NCBI GenBank assembly: GCA_965223305.1 | Contig: CBDCWT010000088.1 | Span: 124,001 to 188,000 of the forward strand | Source: CBDCWT01 sp965223305 | GTDB taxonomy: Bacteria > Planctomycetota > Planctomycetia > Pirellulales > Pirellulaceae | Direction: 5' to 3' | Length of the DNA: 64,000 bases | Shown here: positions 33,965 to 43,584 of the stretch, in pieces | Position numbering within the stretch: position 1 is the stretch's first letter | Layout of the letters: every line of letters begins with the position of its first letter | Made by a program: the position numbers and the translations under genes | Notes under the pieces: generated by a model | Databases searched by the model: none | Seen by the model: only the letters and a program-made list of their open reading frames with translations | What the model was told of the DNA's origin: nothing

Positions 33965-36655
33965 ATGGCACGGAAGTCCCACCGCTGGATCAGCGAGCTG
34001 GTAGAACAGGCTAGGTCGCTCAAGGAACAGCCGGCCGGATCATCGGGCGGTGACTCGGCGGACTACGAATCGGCTTTCCGGCGGGCGACCGGCCTGGACT
34101 CGTTTGTCGACGCATGGTCCCAAGCGGTTGTCTGCAGCCGCGCGGCGCGAGACTTGATGGACCGGCGAGTGCGCGAGGAGACCTGGCAACTGGCTCGACG
34201 TTCTGCGAGCCCGCTGGTCACCGCGGTGCTCGATGAAGCGGTAGTGCTGCCAGCGGTCACGTCAGTTCCGGCGGATGTCAGCTTGTCGTACTTCTACGAA
34301 CATTTTCTCCGCGCGTACAATCGCAAGTCCCGCAGGGGTCAAGGCGTTTTTCTGACCCCCGAACCGTTAGCACAGTACGTGATTCGGCGCCTCGACGAGT
34401 TTCTCGGCCGCGAGTTCGGTCTGCCGGGCGGGCTGGCGGATACGTCGAGCTGGAAATTTCTGGCGGCGCGCCATTCGTGGGAGATCCCCGCCGGCATTGC
34501 TGAGGAACAGCCGTTCGTGCAGTTGCTCGATCCCGCGGCGGGAACCGGTGTCTTCCTTGTCGAGGTGATTCGATTCGTTTGTTACAAACTGCGTTCCCAG
34601 TGGGACCGTGACGGGATCACCTCAGCGGATCTGGAGGCCCGTTGGAGCGACTACGTTGTCCGGCATCTGCTGCCGCAGTTGTGCGGCGCCGAGCGATCGC
34701 TGCCGGCGTTGGCGATCGCGCACTTGAACATCGCGCATACGCTGGTGTCTTCAGGATTTCAGACTGACAAGGAGAGCCAGTTTCGCCTGGTGCTGGCCGA
34801 CACGCTCTCGGAACACGAGTCCCGTTTCGAATCCGCAGGGGATTCGGATGTCGAGCTTGATTCAATCCACCCGTCGTCCGTTCAAAACGACTTTCCTGCC
34901 ACCGTTGTGTTGGGCAATCCACCATTTTCTGGCATTTCGTCCAATCGAGGAACTTGGATTCGCCAACTCCTCCACGGCTGCGACGGAACCGGCATCCCGA
35001 GGGCGGACTACTATTGTGTCGATGGACGGCCGCTGGCGGAGAAGAAACACTGGCTCCAAGATGACTACGTGAAATTCGTTCGCTACGCGCAATGGCGGAT
35101 CGAACGAACGCAGGCAGGGGTCGTTGGTCTGGTCACCAATCACAGCTATCTGGACAACGTCACCTTTCGGGGGATGCGTGCGGCGCTGTTAGGTACCTTT
35201 CCGCACATCACGGTCGTCGACCTCCACGGAAGCCGCAAGAAACAGGAACGGGCGCCCAACCGGCGGCGTGATGAGAACGTATTCGGCATCGGGCCGGGCG
35301 TTGCTATTAGTCTCTTCCGCAAACCGCCAGGGCGACCGTCCTCTTCGATCCAACACGGCGAGCTATGGGGGGCCCACGAAGACAAACTCAGCGCACTCGC
35401 CAATGACACCGTTCGGCTTACGTCGATCACAACGGCGGCTCCGAACTACTTCTTGAAACCGCGCTCGCAGAAGACGGACGCAGCATATACGGCCGGGTTC
35501 CCGCTGAACGAGATCATGCCGGTTCATTCAACAGCGGTCGTCACGGCTCGTGACCGCTTCGTGATCGGTTGGAACCGGGCTGAGCTCGTCGAGCGTCTGC
35601 AACGATTCCGGAACCTCGCCATCTCCGACGACGAGATACGGGCGACGATGTTTAAGAACGGGCGGTCGGCACAATATCCGCCTGGGGATACGCGCGGGTG
35701 GCAGCTGTCGGCGGCCCGCCGGCGGCTGGCCGCTGAGACTGACTGGCAAGCGCCCTTGGCCGACTGCCTCTACCGGCCATTCGATCGTCGGCCAATCTAC
35801 TGGGCTGATTGGATGATCGACTGGCCGAGATCTGATGTGATGGGCCATCTGGAAACCAGTGGAAATCTGGCGTTCATCGCCCGCAGACAGATGCTCACCA
35901 CGCAGCCCTGCTCGTTCTTTTGGATCAGCGACTGCATCACGATCGACGGCGTCATCCGGTCGGATAGTCGCGGTAGCGAATCGGTCTTTCCTCTGTACCT
36001 ACATCCAACCGTCCCTCAGCGGTCTGCGGACGGGGCCTCCTTCGCCGCGGCCAATTTCGCCCCGAGTTTTGTCGAGCGTGTCGCGCGAGTGTTGAGCTGG
36101 GAGTGGGTGGCATTGGAGCAGGGCGATTTGATCCGGTCATTTGGCGCGCGAGATTTGCTGCACTACATCTACGCTCTGTTCCACTCGGGCGTTTACCGCG
36201 AGCAGTTCGCCTCACAGCTTCAGATCGACTTTCCGCGCGTGCTGGTAACACGGGATCGGCAGCTCTTTCGGCAGTTGAGCGAGCTGGGGCGCTACTTGGT
36301 CGAGGCTCACACGGAGGTTGTTGACATTCCTCGCAGTCAGTGGCCTCAACTACAGGGCACGCCTCCGCAGAAGATCGGTCAGTCATTCCCGCGGTTCAGA
36401 GGTGATCGAATCGAGCTCAGCGCCGACTGTCATTTGTCGGGTATCGAAGAGGCCGCCTGGTCTTATCGGGTCGGCGGGCACCAGGTTTGCCGCAAGTGGC
36501 TGCGAGACCGTCTAAACCGGCCGCTCACAGCACAGGATCTGGCGCGTTATCAGCGGGTAGTTTGGTCCATCCGCCAGACGCTTGATTGGATGGCCACGAT
36601 CGACCGCCACCTCACCGCCGCCGGCGGCTGGTCGGAAGCATTCCTACAGTCTTGA
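33965..36655 (+). CDS. Stand-alone type ISP-like N6-adenine DNA methyltransferase
   Basis: 896 residues from ATG 33965 (MARKSHRWISELVEQARSLK). The longer open frame to 33887 overlaps yidD and is less likely. The methyltransferase has FLTPEPLAQYVIRRLDEFLG, motif I LLDPAAGTGVFLVEVI near residue 188, and motif IV VVLGNPPFSG near 317 (NPPF, gamma-class N6-adenine). VGLVTNHSYLDNVTFRGMRA and the region DLHGSRKKQERAP match the methylase of type ISP restriction-modification enzymes. The C-terminal half (FIARRQMLTTQPCSFFWISD, YIYALFHSGVYREQFASQLQ) corresponds to the target-recognition part. The nuclease and helicase domains of complete ISP enzymes are absent and no such genes are nearby, so it may be an orphan or defence-related methylase. 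Confidence 0.85.
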   Translation: MARKSHRWISELVEQARSLKEQPAGSSGGDSADYESAFRRATGLDSFVDAWSQAVVCSRAARDLMDRRVREETWQLARRSASPLVTAVLDEAVVLPAVTSVPADVSLSYFYEHFLRAYNRKSRRGQGVFLTPEPLAQYVIRRLDEFLGREFGLPGGLADTSSWKFLAARHSWEIPAGIAEEQPFVQLLDPAAGTGVFLVEVIRFVCYKLRSQWDRDGITSADLEARWSDYVVRHLLPQLCGAERSLPALAIAHLNIAHTLVSSGFQTDKESQFRLVLADTLSEHESRFESAGDSDVELDSIHPSSVQNDFPATVVLGNPPFSGISSNRGTWIRQLLHGCDGTGIPRADYYCVDGRPLAEKKHWLQDDYVKFVRYAQWRIERTQAGVVGLVTNHSYLDNVTFRGMRAALLGTFPHITVVDLHGSRKKQERAPNRRRDENVFGIGPGVAISLFRKPPGRPSSSIQHGELWGAHEDKLSALANDTVRLTSITTAAPNYFLKPRSQKTDAAYTAGFPLNEIMPVHSTAVVTARDRFVIGWNRAELVERLQRFRNLAISDDEIRATMFKNGRSAQYPPGDTRGWQLSAARRRLAAETDWQAPLADCLYRPFDRRPIYWADWMIDWPRSDVMGHLETSGNLAFIARRQMLTTQPCSFFWISDCITIDGVIRSDSRGSESVFPLYLHPTVPQRSADGASFAAANFAPSFVERVARVLSWEWVALEQGDLIRSFGARDLLHYIYALFHSGVYREQFASQLQIDFPRVLVTRDRQLFRQLSELGRYLVEAHTEVVDIPRSQWPQLQGTPPQKIGQSFPRFRGDRIELSADCHLSGIEEAAWSYRVGGHQVCRKWLRDRLNRPLTAQDLARYQRVVWSIRQTLDWMATIDRHLTAAGGWSEAFLQS

Positions 36656-37090
36656 ACGTGCGTTGTTGTCCGTCAACGCGTGTCAACTCTGAGTGTCCGG
36701 ATCACTCGCCGAACAATCCGGGTCCAAACCGATCGGCGTAGAAGCCGCCGTTTTTCATGAGTTTCCAAGAAAATCGAGATTTTCGCCAGAATTTGCGTTC
36801 GCTTTTCGGCAAAAACCAATTGTTTATATAAGGGGGACGGAAAGTCGGCCTGGTCAGAGGCGTAGTTCTAATGCGAGCCGCTTGTCCGTCACCTACGAAA
36901 GGCTGGCCAGTCGGCGTAGTTTTCTTTACTTTCCCATCTCGCAGAATACCCACTGTTTATCTGGCATAGGTTGCGCAGTTCGTAGCGTTATAGGGCGAAT
37001 CGCAGCTCGAGAGGTTTGGTCCGGCTTTGAGGATTCGCCGCATTCGCCGATTTATCTCTCCAGACCTACGCTTGATTAGGAGCTAACACA
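36656..37090. other. Intergenic region upstream of the LuxR-type gene
   Basis: No convincing gene. AT-rich in part (TTGTTTATATAAG near 36820) and likely to carry the promoter of the gene at 37091. AGGAG at about 37079-37083 is its ribosome-binding site. Confidence 0.45.
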
Positions 37091-37339
37091 GTGTCCCTCA
37101 GAAAGGAAGAGTGGCAACAGGTGCGCGATGAACTGGAGCTTTCGCCTAGAGAAACTCAGGTCGCGCAGCTGATCGTTGACGACGACCTTACAGATCACGC
37201 AATCGGCCGCAAGTTGGGGTTACGTCCCGGAACAGTTCGTACTTACATCCAGAGACTCTTCCAAAAACTAGATGTTCACTCACGTTGTGCACTCAACACG
37301 CGAATACGTGACGTGATCATTTCCCACCTGCGCCATTAG
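37091..37339 (+). CDS. Small LuxR-type helix-turn-helix protein
   Basis: 82 residues consisting almost only of a GerE/LuxR DNA-binding domain: LELSPRETQVAQLIVDDDLT, then DHAIGRKLGLRPGTVRTYIQ, then RLFQKLDVHSRCALNTRIRD. The four helices, the conserved LSPRE start and the recognition helix GTVRTYIQRLFQKL are clear. There is no receiver or ligand domain. The start is GTG at 37091 with AGGAG eight bases upstream. It stands at the edge of a gene-poor region. It could be a genuine one-domain regulator or the C-terminal end of a former two-domain protein, but its own ribosome-binding site favours the first. Confidence 0.78.
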   Translation: MSLRKEEWQQVRDELELSPRETQVAQLIVDDDLTDHAIGRKLGLRPGTVRTYIQRLFQKLDVHSRCALNTRIRDVIISHLRH

Positions 37340-38029
37340 CGCCATTTTCGCATCCGCGGCTCCGACGACATCATTTTTCATGTCACCCGGCTTGCCTTCA
37401 TCCAACTTTTCGTCATTCGGATTCACGATTGCTGTGATGTTGACAATTGCCTTTGCTCGCTCTACTAGCACAGAGGATGAATGGGTGCAACCGGCAACCC
37501 GCCATCGGCCGGCTAGTTGCAGAGCGTCCACCGCATCCCGCTACCTTCCATACTGTCCTTCACCAGGTCACGACGACCGCGCCAAAACACGCCTTTCCTA
37601 CGGGAAAACCGACGGAACGACCCCGAACCTGATGTCGAATAGCCCCGGGTGATTGAAGCGACGACTAGCCGTCTCATGATGTCACTGCTAGCAGGTGACG
37701 ATTTGTTGTCCGTCACGTAGGGGACCCAAACTGGCCGCGCCGGTTTTGTATCTTTACTGACTCAGCTTCGCCGCTATTCTCATACCGGATTTGATGCGAT
37801 CGTCGTGTTCACCAGGTGACGACACGCTCCTTCGATCACCCCCGAGGCGCTCGGCTAGCCGCGACGAAGATACTCGTCGTATCGCATGCGATCGGCATGC
37901 TCTGGAGGTAGCCGCAGATGCGATCGAGGTCTGCTCACGCTTTGCCCAACCAACTGCCGCTGAAAGCCATCCGACGCAATCTTCGAATCACCCCTGTCAC
38001 TCCCCCGTAGGATTCGCAGCAGCCGCTCT
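37340..38029. other. Gene-poor region
   Basis: No open frame here looks coding in composition, and none resembles a known family. It probably includes decayed sequence adjoining the istA relic. Confidence 0.4.
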
Positions 38030-38737
38030 TTCGTGAAGGATTCTCGCCCGGCGCAAGTCGTACAGTACGAGGCAGCCACTCCCAGACGTGGACTGCTACA
38101 CAGGCCTGCTCAATGGCTTCGCAGGGGTGCTTCATGGTCAAGTTCAACAAGCCTTGCAATACCCGGACGGCTTGCACGCCGCAGGTCGCGACCAGCCCCC
38201 GCGACCATTGACGCGTGTGAGGGCCCACGAAACTTACCTTCTGTAGCAGCCATTCCGTACCACGTTCGACCGGACTGATCTTCTCGGAGGCGATGTGTCC
38301 CGACGTCGGCCGTCTTCAGCGACGATGGGCGCGCCGCCGAAGTCGATCTGCGCTTCTTCACCGGGCGGTAACTCGACGCGTGGAAATAGCAATGCCGAGG
38401 TCTGCTTGAGCTTGGCCACAAATCGTCGCACCCTGTGATGCCGGCCGGAGGGGCCGTGCTCACTTACCAGATCCCAGAAGATACGCTGGGCGGACAAGCC
38501 CTGCTCGAGATTGCCCCTCGATCATCGCTTGCAGCGGCTCGCAAAAGCTTCGCGAGCCGGTGGGCACTTTGGCTGGAATCCTAGGACCCGGTGAGCGCTT
38601 TGGCCGGTTTTGCCATCGCGTTCAGATGACGAGCAACCGTTTCCCCGCAGATGCCCAGCCCCCGCGCAATCCGACCATCCCTGCCCATGTAAGAAACAAA
38701 TGGATTCCACTTTAGCCACCTTCAAATGATTCGCCAT
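38030..38737 (-). pseudogene. istA: IS21-family transposase IstA, relic
   Basis: Pieces of IstA are readable in several minus-strand frames. The N-terminus at 38737 reads MANHLKVAKVESICFLHGQG (helix-turn-helix region). Near 38497-38300 come SAQRIFWDLVSEHGPSGRHH and FPRVELPPGEEAQIDFGGAP, the start of the DDE core including the first Asp. Near 38190-38090 comes VQAVRVLQGLLNLTMKHPCE, the C-terminal end. Most of the catalytic core is deleted and there are several frameshifts, so it cannot be active. No istB is seen. It marks old insertion activity in this decaying region. Confidence 0.8.
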
Positions 38738-39135
38738 GCGTTCAGCTCCTTCCGCTTGAGGCAAGCGGCGAAGCCTACGTGGCAACTCTCGAAAGTGTGC
38801 TGGTTTTGGGCACAGGCGCTCGGTGACAGGATGTTTCTCAAGGTCGATGTCGGTGGCCGTACTGCGCTCGCAGTGGCCGCTCTTCAAGCCATCATCGACC
38901 AGCACGATCGATAACTGGAACCTCTAACCTCGCCATTTGTGTGTCCACAGTTCTACTGTCATCACATTTTCTGTCAGCAGAATTGACGATCGTTGGACGC
39001 GTCCTCTGAGCCGAGAATGTGGCGTGTTCAGAAAGGGATCTCGTTAACACTCGCATTCGCGGAAAGGAGGAACCTTCGGGAGTGACAGGAAACGTAGTCT
39101 TGGTAGCCGTCTATCCACGTAGAAGGAATGAACCA

Positions 39136-39702
39136 ATGAGAACAATCTCGGTGAACATTTTTGCCTCGCGCCTCCTGGTTGCACTATCTTTGGTTGTGTT
39201 TACCGCAAGCTCAGCTGGTGCAGCGGTTTTTATCATTTACGTAGACACCTCGGCACCTGCGCCAATCACGGATGTGGATGTTGACGAAATCAAGGGCGGA
39301 ACGAATGAGAACAATATGGCGACAGAGTACACCTTCAACGTGGGCGATGATGCTCTCTTTACGGCATCCGGAACTATCGACGCCGGTGACAATAGGTGGG
39401 TCGATGTTACGTCTGTCGAATGGGAGCTCAAGTGCCCAGGAGCCGGGATGAACTCATTTACGACTTTTCAGACCAACACGCAGGTCTTCGGGAAAGTGAC
39501 CGAAGCGCAATACTATTGGGATGACGACCACACATTAGGCAACATAGCCGAGAAGGAGATTGTTGCGATATACGCCGGGCATACTATCACCATTAAGTGC
39601 ACCGCCTGGTATGACTATGGGCGGAAGGACACTGGGCAAAAGCTGGGTGAAGATGAGCACGTAGTGTGGTCGACTTTCGATGTCGATTCTACCAGCAACT
39701 GA
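39136..39702 (+). CDS. Secreted protein of unknown function
   Basis: 188 residues from ATG 39136 (MRTISVNIFASRLLVALSLV), chosen because a strong signal peptide ending SSAGA starts there. The open frame upstream to 39019 has no such property. The mature part begins AVFIIYVDTSAPAPITDVDV and is rich in Thr, Asp and aromatic residues with alternating strand pattern, suggesting a small beta-sandwich. The two cysteines (ELKCPGAG and ITIKCTAWYDYG) could form a disulfide across an Ig-like fold. No family recognised. A strong hairpin follows 20 bases after the stop. It is isolated between an IS21 relic and a convergent LRR gene. Confidence 0.68.
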   Translation: MRTISVNIFASRLLVALSLVVFTASSAGAAVFIIYVDTSAPAPITDVDVDEIKGGTNENNMATEYTFNVGDDALFTASGTIDAGDNRWVDVTSVEWELKCPGAGMNSFTTFQTNTQVFGKVTEAQYYWDDDHTLGNIAEKEIVAIYAGHTITIKCTAWYDYGRKDTGQKLGEDEHVVWSTFDVDSTSN

Positions 39703-39722
39703 CTGTGTTGAGCTGGCGCTGA

Positions 39723-39754
39723 GAGAAAGCTCCGCCTGTGCGCTGGAGCTTTCT
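39723..39754. terminator. Bidirectional terminator hairpin between convergent genes
   Basis: GAGAAAGCTCC (39723-39733) and its exact complement GGAGCTTTCTC (39744-39754) around a 10-base loop. It sits between the stop at 39702 and the convergent stop at 39772. No long T run follows, so termination efficiency is uncertain. Confidence 0.7.
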
Positions 39755-39771
39755 CCCTCGCTCGTGGTCTC

Positions 39772-40485
39772 CTAGGATCGGAAATTGTTCACTTCTAGCA
39801 TCGGGATCGCACCCTTGATATCTGCGATACCGTCGTCGGTGACATGTGTGACCCCGTATAGGTCTAGTCTTCGGAGTTTTGTAAGCTCCTTCAGATGACG
39901 CAAGCCTGCATCTGTGATCGGTGTTCCACGAAAGTGGATTTCTTCCAAGTTGGGTAGACTTGAAAGGTGGATTATGTCGTCATCATCGGCATGCTCGATG
40001 ATCAACAGCTCAAGGTTTGTCAGCTCAGACAAAGGTGCTAAGTTCTTGATTCGTGTATTGTAGAGCGGTAACACTTTAAGATCACTGAGGTGGGTCAGCG
40101 GGCGCAAGTCGACAATCTCAGGATTGTTCTCCAGACTCACCCACTTCACGTTTGGCAAGTCGGCGAGCGGTGCCAGATCCGCTCCTGACGGTCTAACTCG
40201 GACCACATGGTGGAAAAAGTCGATTCCCAATCGTTCTGTTAGCCACTCCGGACTGCGAGATACTGCGGGCGGATTGTGACGAGAACGCCCACCGTCGGAC
40301 TGGCACTCATAGTCGTAGTTGACGACCCAACCCATTTCGCGGGCCTTTGCAACTGCTTGACGTTGCCGTCTTGCCCTCTCGACTTTCCAGCCTAGCAAGA
40401 CGCAACTGACCGTCAGGAAGATCAGCAGCGTACGAATTGAGAACTTGAGGCACCGCCAGGGGTGACGAGAGTACGCGGTTGGCAT
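39772..40485 (-). CDS. Membrane-anchored leucine-rich-repeat protein
   Basis: 237 residues from ATG 40485 (MPTAYSRHPWRCLKFSIRTL). The frame is open to 40542, but this start sits right before the conserved anchor. The N-terminal FSIRTLLIFLTVSCVLLGWK helix, followed by VERARRQRQAVAKAREMGW, is a pattern shared by many planctomycete membrane proteins. The rest forms about six short leucine-rich repeats, for example LAPLADLPNVKWVSLENNPE, LRPLTHLSDLKVLPLYNTRI, LAPLSELTNLELLIIEHADD and LRHLKELTKLRRLDLYGVTH. It is probably a surface-exposed binding protein of unknown partner. Confidence 0.78.
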   Translation of the reverse strand: MPTAYSRHPWRCLKFSIRTLLIFLTVSCVLLGWKVERARRQRQAVAKAREMGWVVNYDYECQSDGGRSRHNPPAVSRSPEWLTERLGIDFFHHVVRVRPSGADLAPLADLPNVKWVSLENNPEIVDLRPLTHLSDLKVLPLYNTRIKNLAPLSELTNLELLIIEHADDDDIIHLSSLPNLEEIHFRGTPITDAGLRHLKELTKLRRLDLYGVTHVTDDGIADIKGAIPMLEVNNFRS

Positions 40486-40542
40486 CGCCAATTCCTGGAT
40501 CTGAAGGAAGGAAGCTGGATATTGCGCGGGCTTCTGTATCAC

Positions 40543-41076
40543 CCGGAGTACTGATCGAACTTGAGCACTTGGTCTTCACCTTCACAGCAGTGCTTGAGCT
40601 GTCACAATCTCGTCGCCACAACTTTTGTCCTAGCGTCGTTTGGATTGTATTTCTATCGGCAAAGTCTGAATAACACCATCTCAATTCCCTTTTCTTTTCT
40701 GGGTCTTCTGCAGCAATTGCGGGTAAGAATCACGCCACAACCGCTATCGGCGTCCGGTGCTGGGTTCGCGCAAGGCCGTCACCGACCTGCCAGCATACTC
40801 TGCGCAACTTGCCGGTATGTCTTGCGGAACGCAACGTCGGGATTACTGGCAAGGGAGTTTAGAGGTCGACTCGGACATTGCCCATGTCCTTTGTCCATGC
40901 TCCTGATCGCCGATGTCACGTTCGTATAGCCGCTTCATCGCAACCGGCTTACCCTGTAGCCCGAGGCCAGAAATTCAGGCCTGCCGTTCATCCGCCGGCC
41001 CTCCGCTAACGTCTCATACAGAACTTCTAGCCAGACAGCCGCGGCAGTTAGCCTAATAGACGAGACTGTCGACTAG
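40543..41076. other. Gene-free stretch
   Basis: About 530 bases between two minus-strand genes. No frame here shows a recognisable domain or a ribosome-binding site. Confidence 0.4.
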
Positions 41077-41712
41077 TCATGGCTTCGACAGTTCCAGTAC
41101 GGTAACGGTTGCGGGTGTCTGCTGGACATGCATCCTTTCCAATTCTGCAAGCCGCCGAGTTAGTTTAGCTACTTGGATTTCGACACTTGGAGTCACTGGC
41201 TCCCCTCTGAGCTTAACTATTTCCCTTTCAATTCGAACACACTCATCTTGAAGTAACAAGCTGTCAGCAAGTCGTGTTTGATCGACAAACGCGCGTACGA
41301 TGGCGTTCGTCAATGAAGCCGCGGTCTGTGGATCGTGATGTTTTAGAAGAATCTCGATCTCCGTTGACTCTTCCACGCGCGTCAGCGAGAGTCTATCGGA
41401 CAGCCATGTGATCGAATCTTTCACGTCCTTCGGCACTTCATTCGGGTATCGGAGAACAGATGGTAGTACCAGGGGTCCCTTAATAAGTGCCGTGCGGTCC
41501 TCGACAAAAGCATCGTACTCCTCGGGGGTCCACATGTTGCCAGTCAAGAGTGATTGAGGTCTAACCAACAGCCGCGCAGGTGTCGCCGACTTAGGAGTGA
41601 AATACCAAACACCGATAGCGACGATCGGCACAAGCATCATTAGTGTCCGAAGTGAATACCTCACTCTGGCGGGCCGAGCACGGGAATTGTCTCGCGATCT
41701 GGCGCTATTCAT
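41077..41712 (-). CDS. Small Wzz/chain-length-determinant-like membrane protein
   Basis: 211 residues. One N-terminal helix (YSLRTLMMLVPIVAIGVWYF) again follows the planctomycete SLRTLM anchor pattern. Downstream, EYDAFVEDRTALIKGPLVLP SVL, then WLSDRLSLTRVEESTEIEIL and LKHHDPQTAASLTNAIVRAF, match the periplasmic part of polysaccharide co-polymerases (KSPLVL ... DP..A...ANAI). A coiled coil (DECVRIEREIVKLRG and AKLTRRLAELERMH) follows. There is no second transmembrane helix and no kinase domain. It may have a structural role in envelope polysaccharide; no glycan genes are adjacent. Confidence in the family is moderate. Confidence 0.65.
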   Translation of the reverse strand: MNSARSRDNSRARPARVRYSLRTLMMLVPIVAIGVWYFTPKSATPARLLVRPQSLLTGNMWTPEEYDAFVEDRTALIKGPLVLPSVLRYPNEVPKDVKDSITWLSDRLSLTRVEESTEIEILLKHHDPQTAASLTNAIVRAFVDQTRLADSLLLQDECVRIEREIVKLRGEPVTPSVEIQVAKLTRRLAELERMHVQQTPATVTVLELSKP

Positions 41713-42049
41713 GATTTGCCTCGGGAGTCAAAGCGATGGTCTATTCCGCTGCAACTTGTTGGCATGTTTGGCGATACGCTACGTTGCAGAAGACTGCAAC
41801 ACAATGTCGAGAATACCCGCAAGAATAACCTGAGTACTGGTTTGCTACCAGCTGAGGAGAAAACGCGGCGGCAGTCCGCCGAGCCGGCAACGACCAATCC
41901 GATCAATCAAGGAGAAGATGGTTCTAGCCTTGCTGGACTCTGTCGAATCCCACCGTCAATCAGGTCCGAGAATTCGGAACGGTGCTCGGCGACAGTTCTC
42001 GGTCGACATGTAGTGGTTCAGCGGAACGTTGAGTTTCGGCGTACTTGAA

Positions 42050-43228
42050 TTAGCAAGTTGATGAAGGACCTTCGGCAGTTTTTCTTGAATGGGGGACTCT
42101 GTCCCCCAAACCCCCTGGGATTTGTCGCTTTGGTGCCAATCCCGAAGAGTTGGGATCAGTAACAGAAGAGCTGGCCCCTTGGCCATGCAAGGAGCCGGAC
42201 TCTTCGGTCTTGGCCACTGGGTCGGCGCTCCGGTTGCGTCCCCGCAGAGCCGTATCCTCCGCCCAGTCCACTTCCAGTGTAGCATCCTTGCCACGTTCAC
42301 GAAGTTGCGGTCGCTGGTTGGCGCGTCGCTGTGCACGCAGCGAGCGAGCCTCCTCAAGCTTGCGATCGCGTTCCGCAAAGATCGCCTGCTCCCGACCAAG
42401 CTGCTTGTCCAGTGGTGTCACGTATTGCAGCGCGCTGTGAAGCCGCTGTTCGTTGTACTGCTGCACGTACGTTGTCACGACGCGACGCGCATCCTCGAGA
42501 GACAGCGGCGTCTTGGGACGGATGCACTCCGACTTGATGGTGCGGTGATAGCGTTCCAACTTACCGTTGCTTTGGGGATAGTAAGGCGACGTTTTCACAT
42601 GGGTCATGCCACTAATGCGGATGAAGTGCTTGAACTCCTTGGCGATGAACTGCGGACCGTTGTCCGTGATGATCCGCGGTGTTTCACCCGGGTATTCTTC
42701 GCGAGCGCGCTGCAGGATCGTTTCCACGTCTACCTCTTCCATCTTCTCGCGGATTTCCCAGTGCACGATGAAACGGCTATAGCCATCCAGAATCGTGCAC
42801 AGGAAGTAGAACGTGCCAGCAATGTTCAGGTACGCAATGTCGACGTGCCAATGTTGGTGCGGACGACGAGGCTGATGAAACCCTTTACCTTTTTGCGATG
42901 GCTTGCTGTTGCGGCGATTCAGTACGCCGGCGCGCTTCAGGACGCGATACACACTTGAGGCGCTAGCAGCCACCACATCCGCATCGAGCATCATGTACGT
43001 CAAGCGGCGATATCCTTCCAGTGGATGGTCCCAATAGAAGTCGAGGATGGCACGCTTTTCCCACTCTTCCAGCCAGTGATCGCGCGGGATCCAACCGTTA
43101 TGCTCGTTCACCTTGCCGTAACGCTGCCGCCACTTGTAGAACGTCCCCTCGGAGACCTTCATCCAGCGGAGGATCTGCTTGGCCGGAATCTCGGCTCGCT
43201 CCTTCCAGTAGCGGACATAGTCCACCAC
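42050..43228 (-). CDS. IS3-family transposase OrfB (DDE integrase domain)
   Basis: 392 residues in the track from a GTG at 43228, but the frame continues upstream and is expected to be made as an OrfAB fusion by -1 frameshifting. HTH_21-like VKRAILDFYWDHPLEGYRRL and the integrase core follow. The DDE residues are in HWHVDIAYLNIAGTFYFLCT (first Asp), PRIITDNGPQFIAKEFKHF (second Asp) and SNGKLERYHRTIKSEC (Glu), with the usual spacing. VTPLDKQLGREQAIFAERDR ends the conserved part. The last 100 residues are a low-complexity tail. The protein appears complete and could be functional. Confidence 0.88.
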   Translation of the reverse strand: MVDYVRYWKERAEIPAKQILRWMKVSEGTFYKWRQRYGKVNEHNGWIPRDHWLEEWEKRAILDFYWDHPLEGYRRLTYMMLDADVVAASASSVYRVLKRAGVLNRRNSKPSQKGKGFHQPRRPHQHWHVDIAYLNIAGTFYFLCTILDGYSRFIVHWEIREKMEEVDVETILQRAREEYPGETPRIITDNGPQFIAKEFKHFIRISGMTHVKTSPYYPQSNGKLERYHRTIKSECIRPKTPLSLEDARRVVTTYVQQYNEQRLHSALQYVTPLDKQLGREQAIFAERDRKLEEARSLRAQRRANQRPQLRERGKDATLEVDWAEDTALRGRNRSADPVAKTEESGSLHGQGASSSVTDPNSSGLAPKRQIPGGLGDRVPHSRKTAEGPSSTC

Positions 43229-43263
43229 GGTATCGCGGGTTTGATGGGGAACCCAAACTCCGT

Positions 43264-43584
43264 TCAGAGTTCCCCAAGTTCTTTTTTTAGCTGGACGTGC
43301 TCCTCCAGAAGTTCGGCCACGACTTCGTTCTTCTTCTGCAGCTTCTCTTCGAGCTGGGCAATCTTCTTGACTTGCGCGTCTTGCGTGCGCCGCTGGTTTG
43401 CCTTGTTCGGCCGCCGCTCAAACGCTGAGCTGGCATTCTCGAACAGCTGTTTCTGCCACGTGTAGAACTGAGTTGGATGAATGCCGTACTCGTCACACAG
43501 ATCGGAGACCGCCACATTCTCCAGCAGGTGCCGGCGTATAATCGCCACTTTCTGATCAGGCGTTAAATGCTTCCGTTTCGACAT
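43264..43584 (-). CDS. IS3-family transposase OrfA (helix-turn-helix)
   Basis: 106 residues, MSKRKHLTPDQKVAIIRRHL, with the HTH_Tnp_1 pattern VSDLCDEYGIHPTQFYTWQK followed by a leucine-zipper-like coiled coil (KIAQLEEKLQKKNEVVAELL EEHVQLKKEL). It binds the element ends and dimerises. It ends just after a slippery A7G sequence (43288-43281 on the minus strand), at which a -1 shift gives continuous reading into OrfB. Confidence 0.88.
   Translation of the reverse strand: MSKRKHLTPDQKVAIIRRHLLENVAVSDLCDEYGIHPTQFYTWQKQLFENASSAFERRPNKANQRRTQDAQVKKIAQLEEKLQKKNEVVAELLEEHVQLKKELGEL
43282..43288 (-). promoter_or_regulatory. Programmed -1 frameshift site of the IS3-family element
   Basis: On the minus strand CTAAAAAAAG: codons CTA AAA AAA GAA in the orfA frame. 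A -1 slip continues as AGA ACT TGG and stays open into the orfB frame with no stop (through ACC GTG GTG GAC). This is the usual way IS3-family elements make OrfAB. Confidence 0.8.

Noticed and set aside
36693..37079. Plus-strand 128-codon frame before the LuxR-type gene
   Set aside because: Composition is not protein-like, there is no ribosome-binding site, and it covers the likely promoter region of the next gene.
42089..42958. Plus-strand 289-codon frame inside the IS3-family element
   Set aside because: Antisense shadow of OrfB, whose integrase motifs are complete on the other strand.
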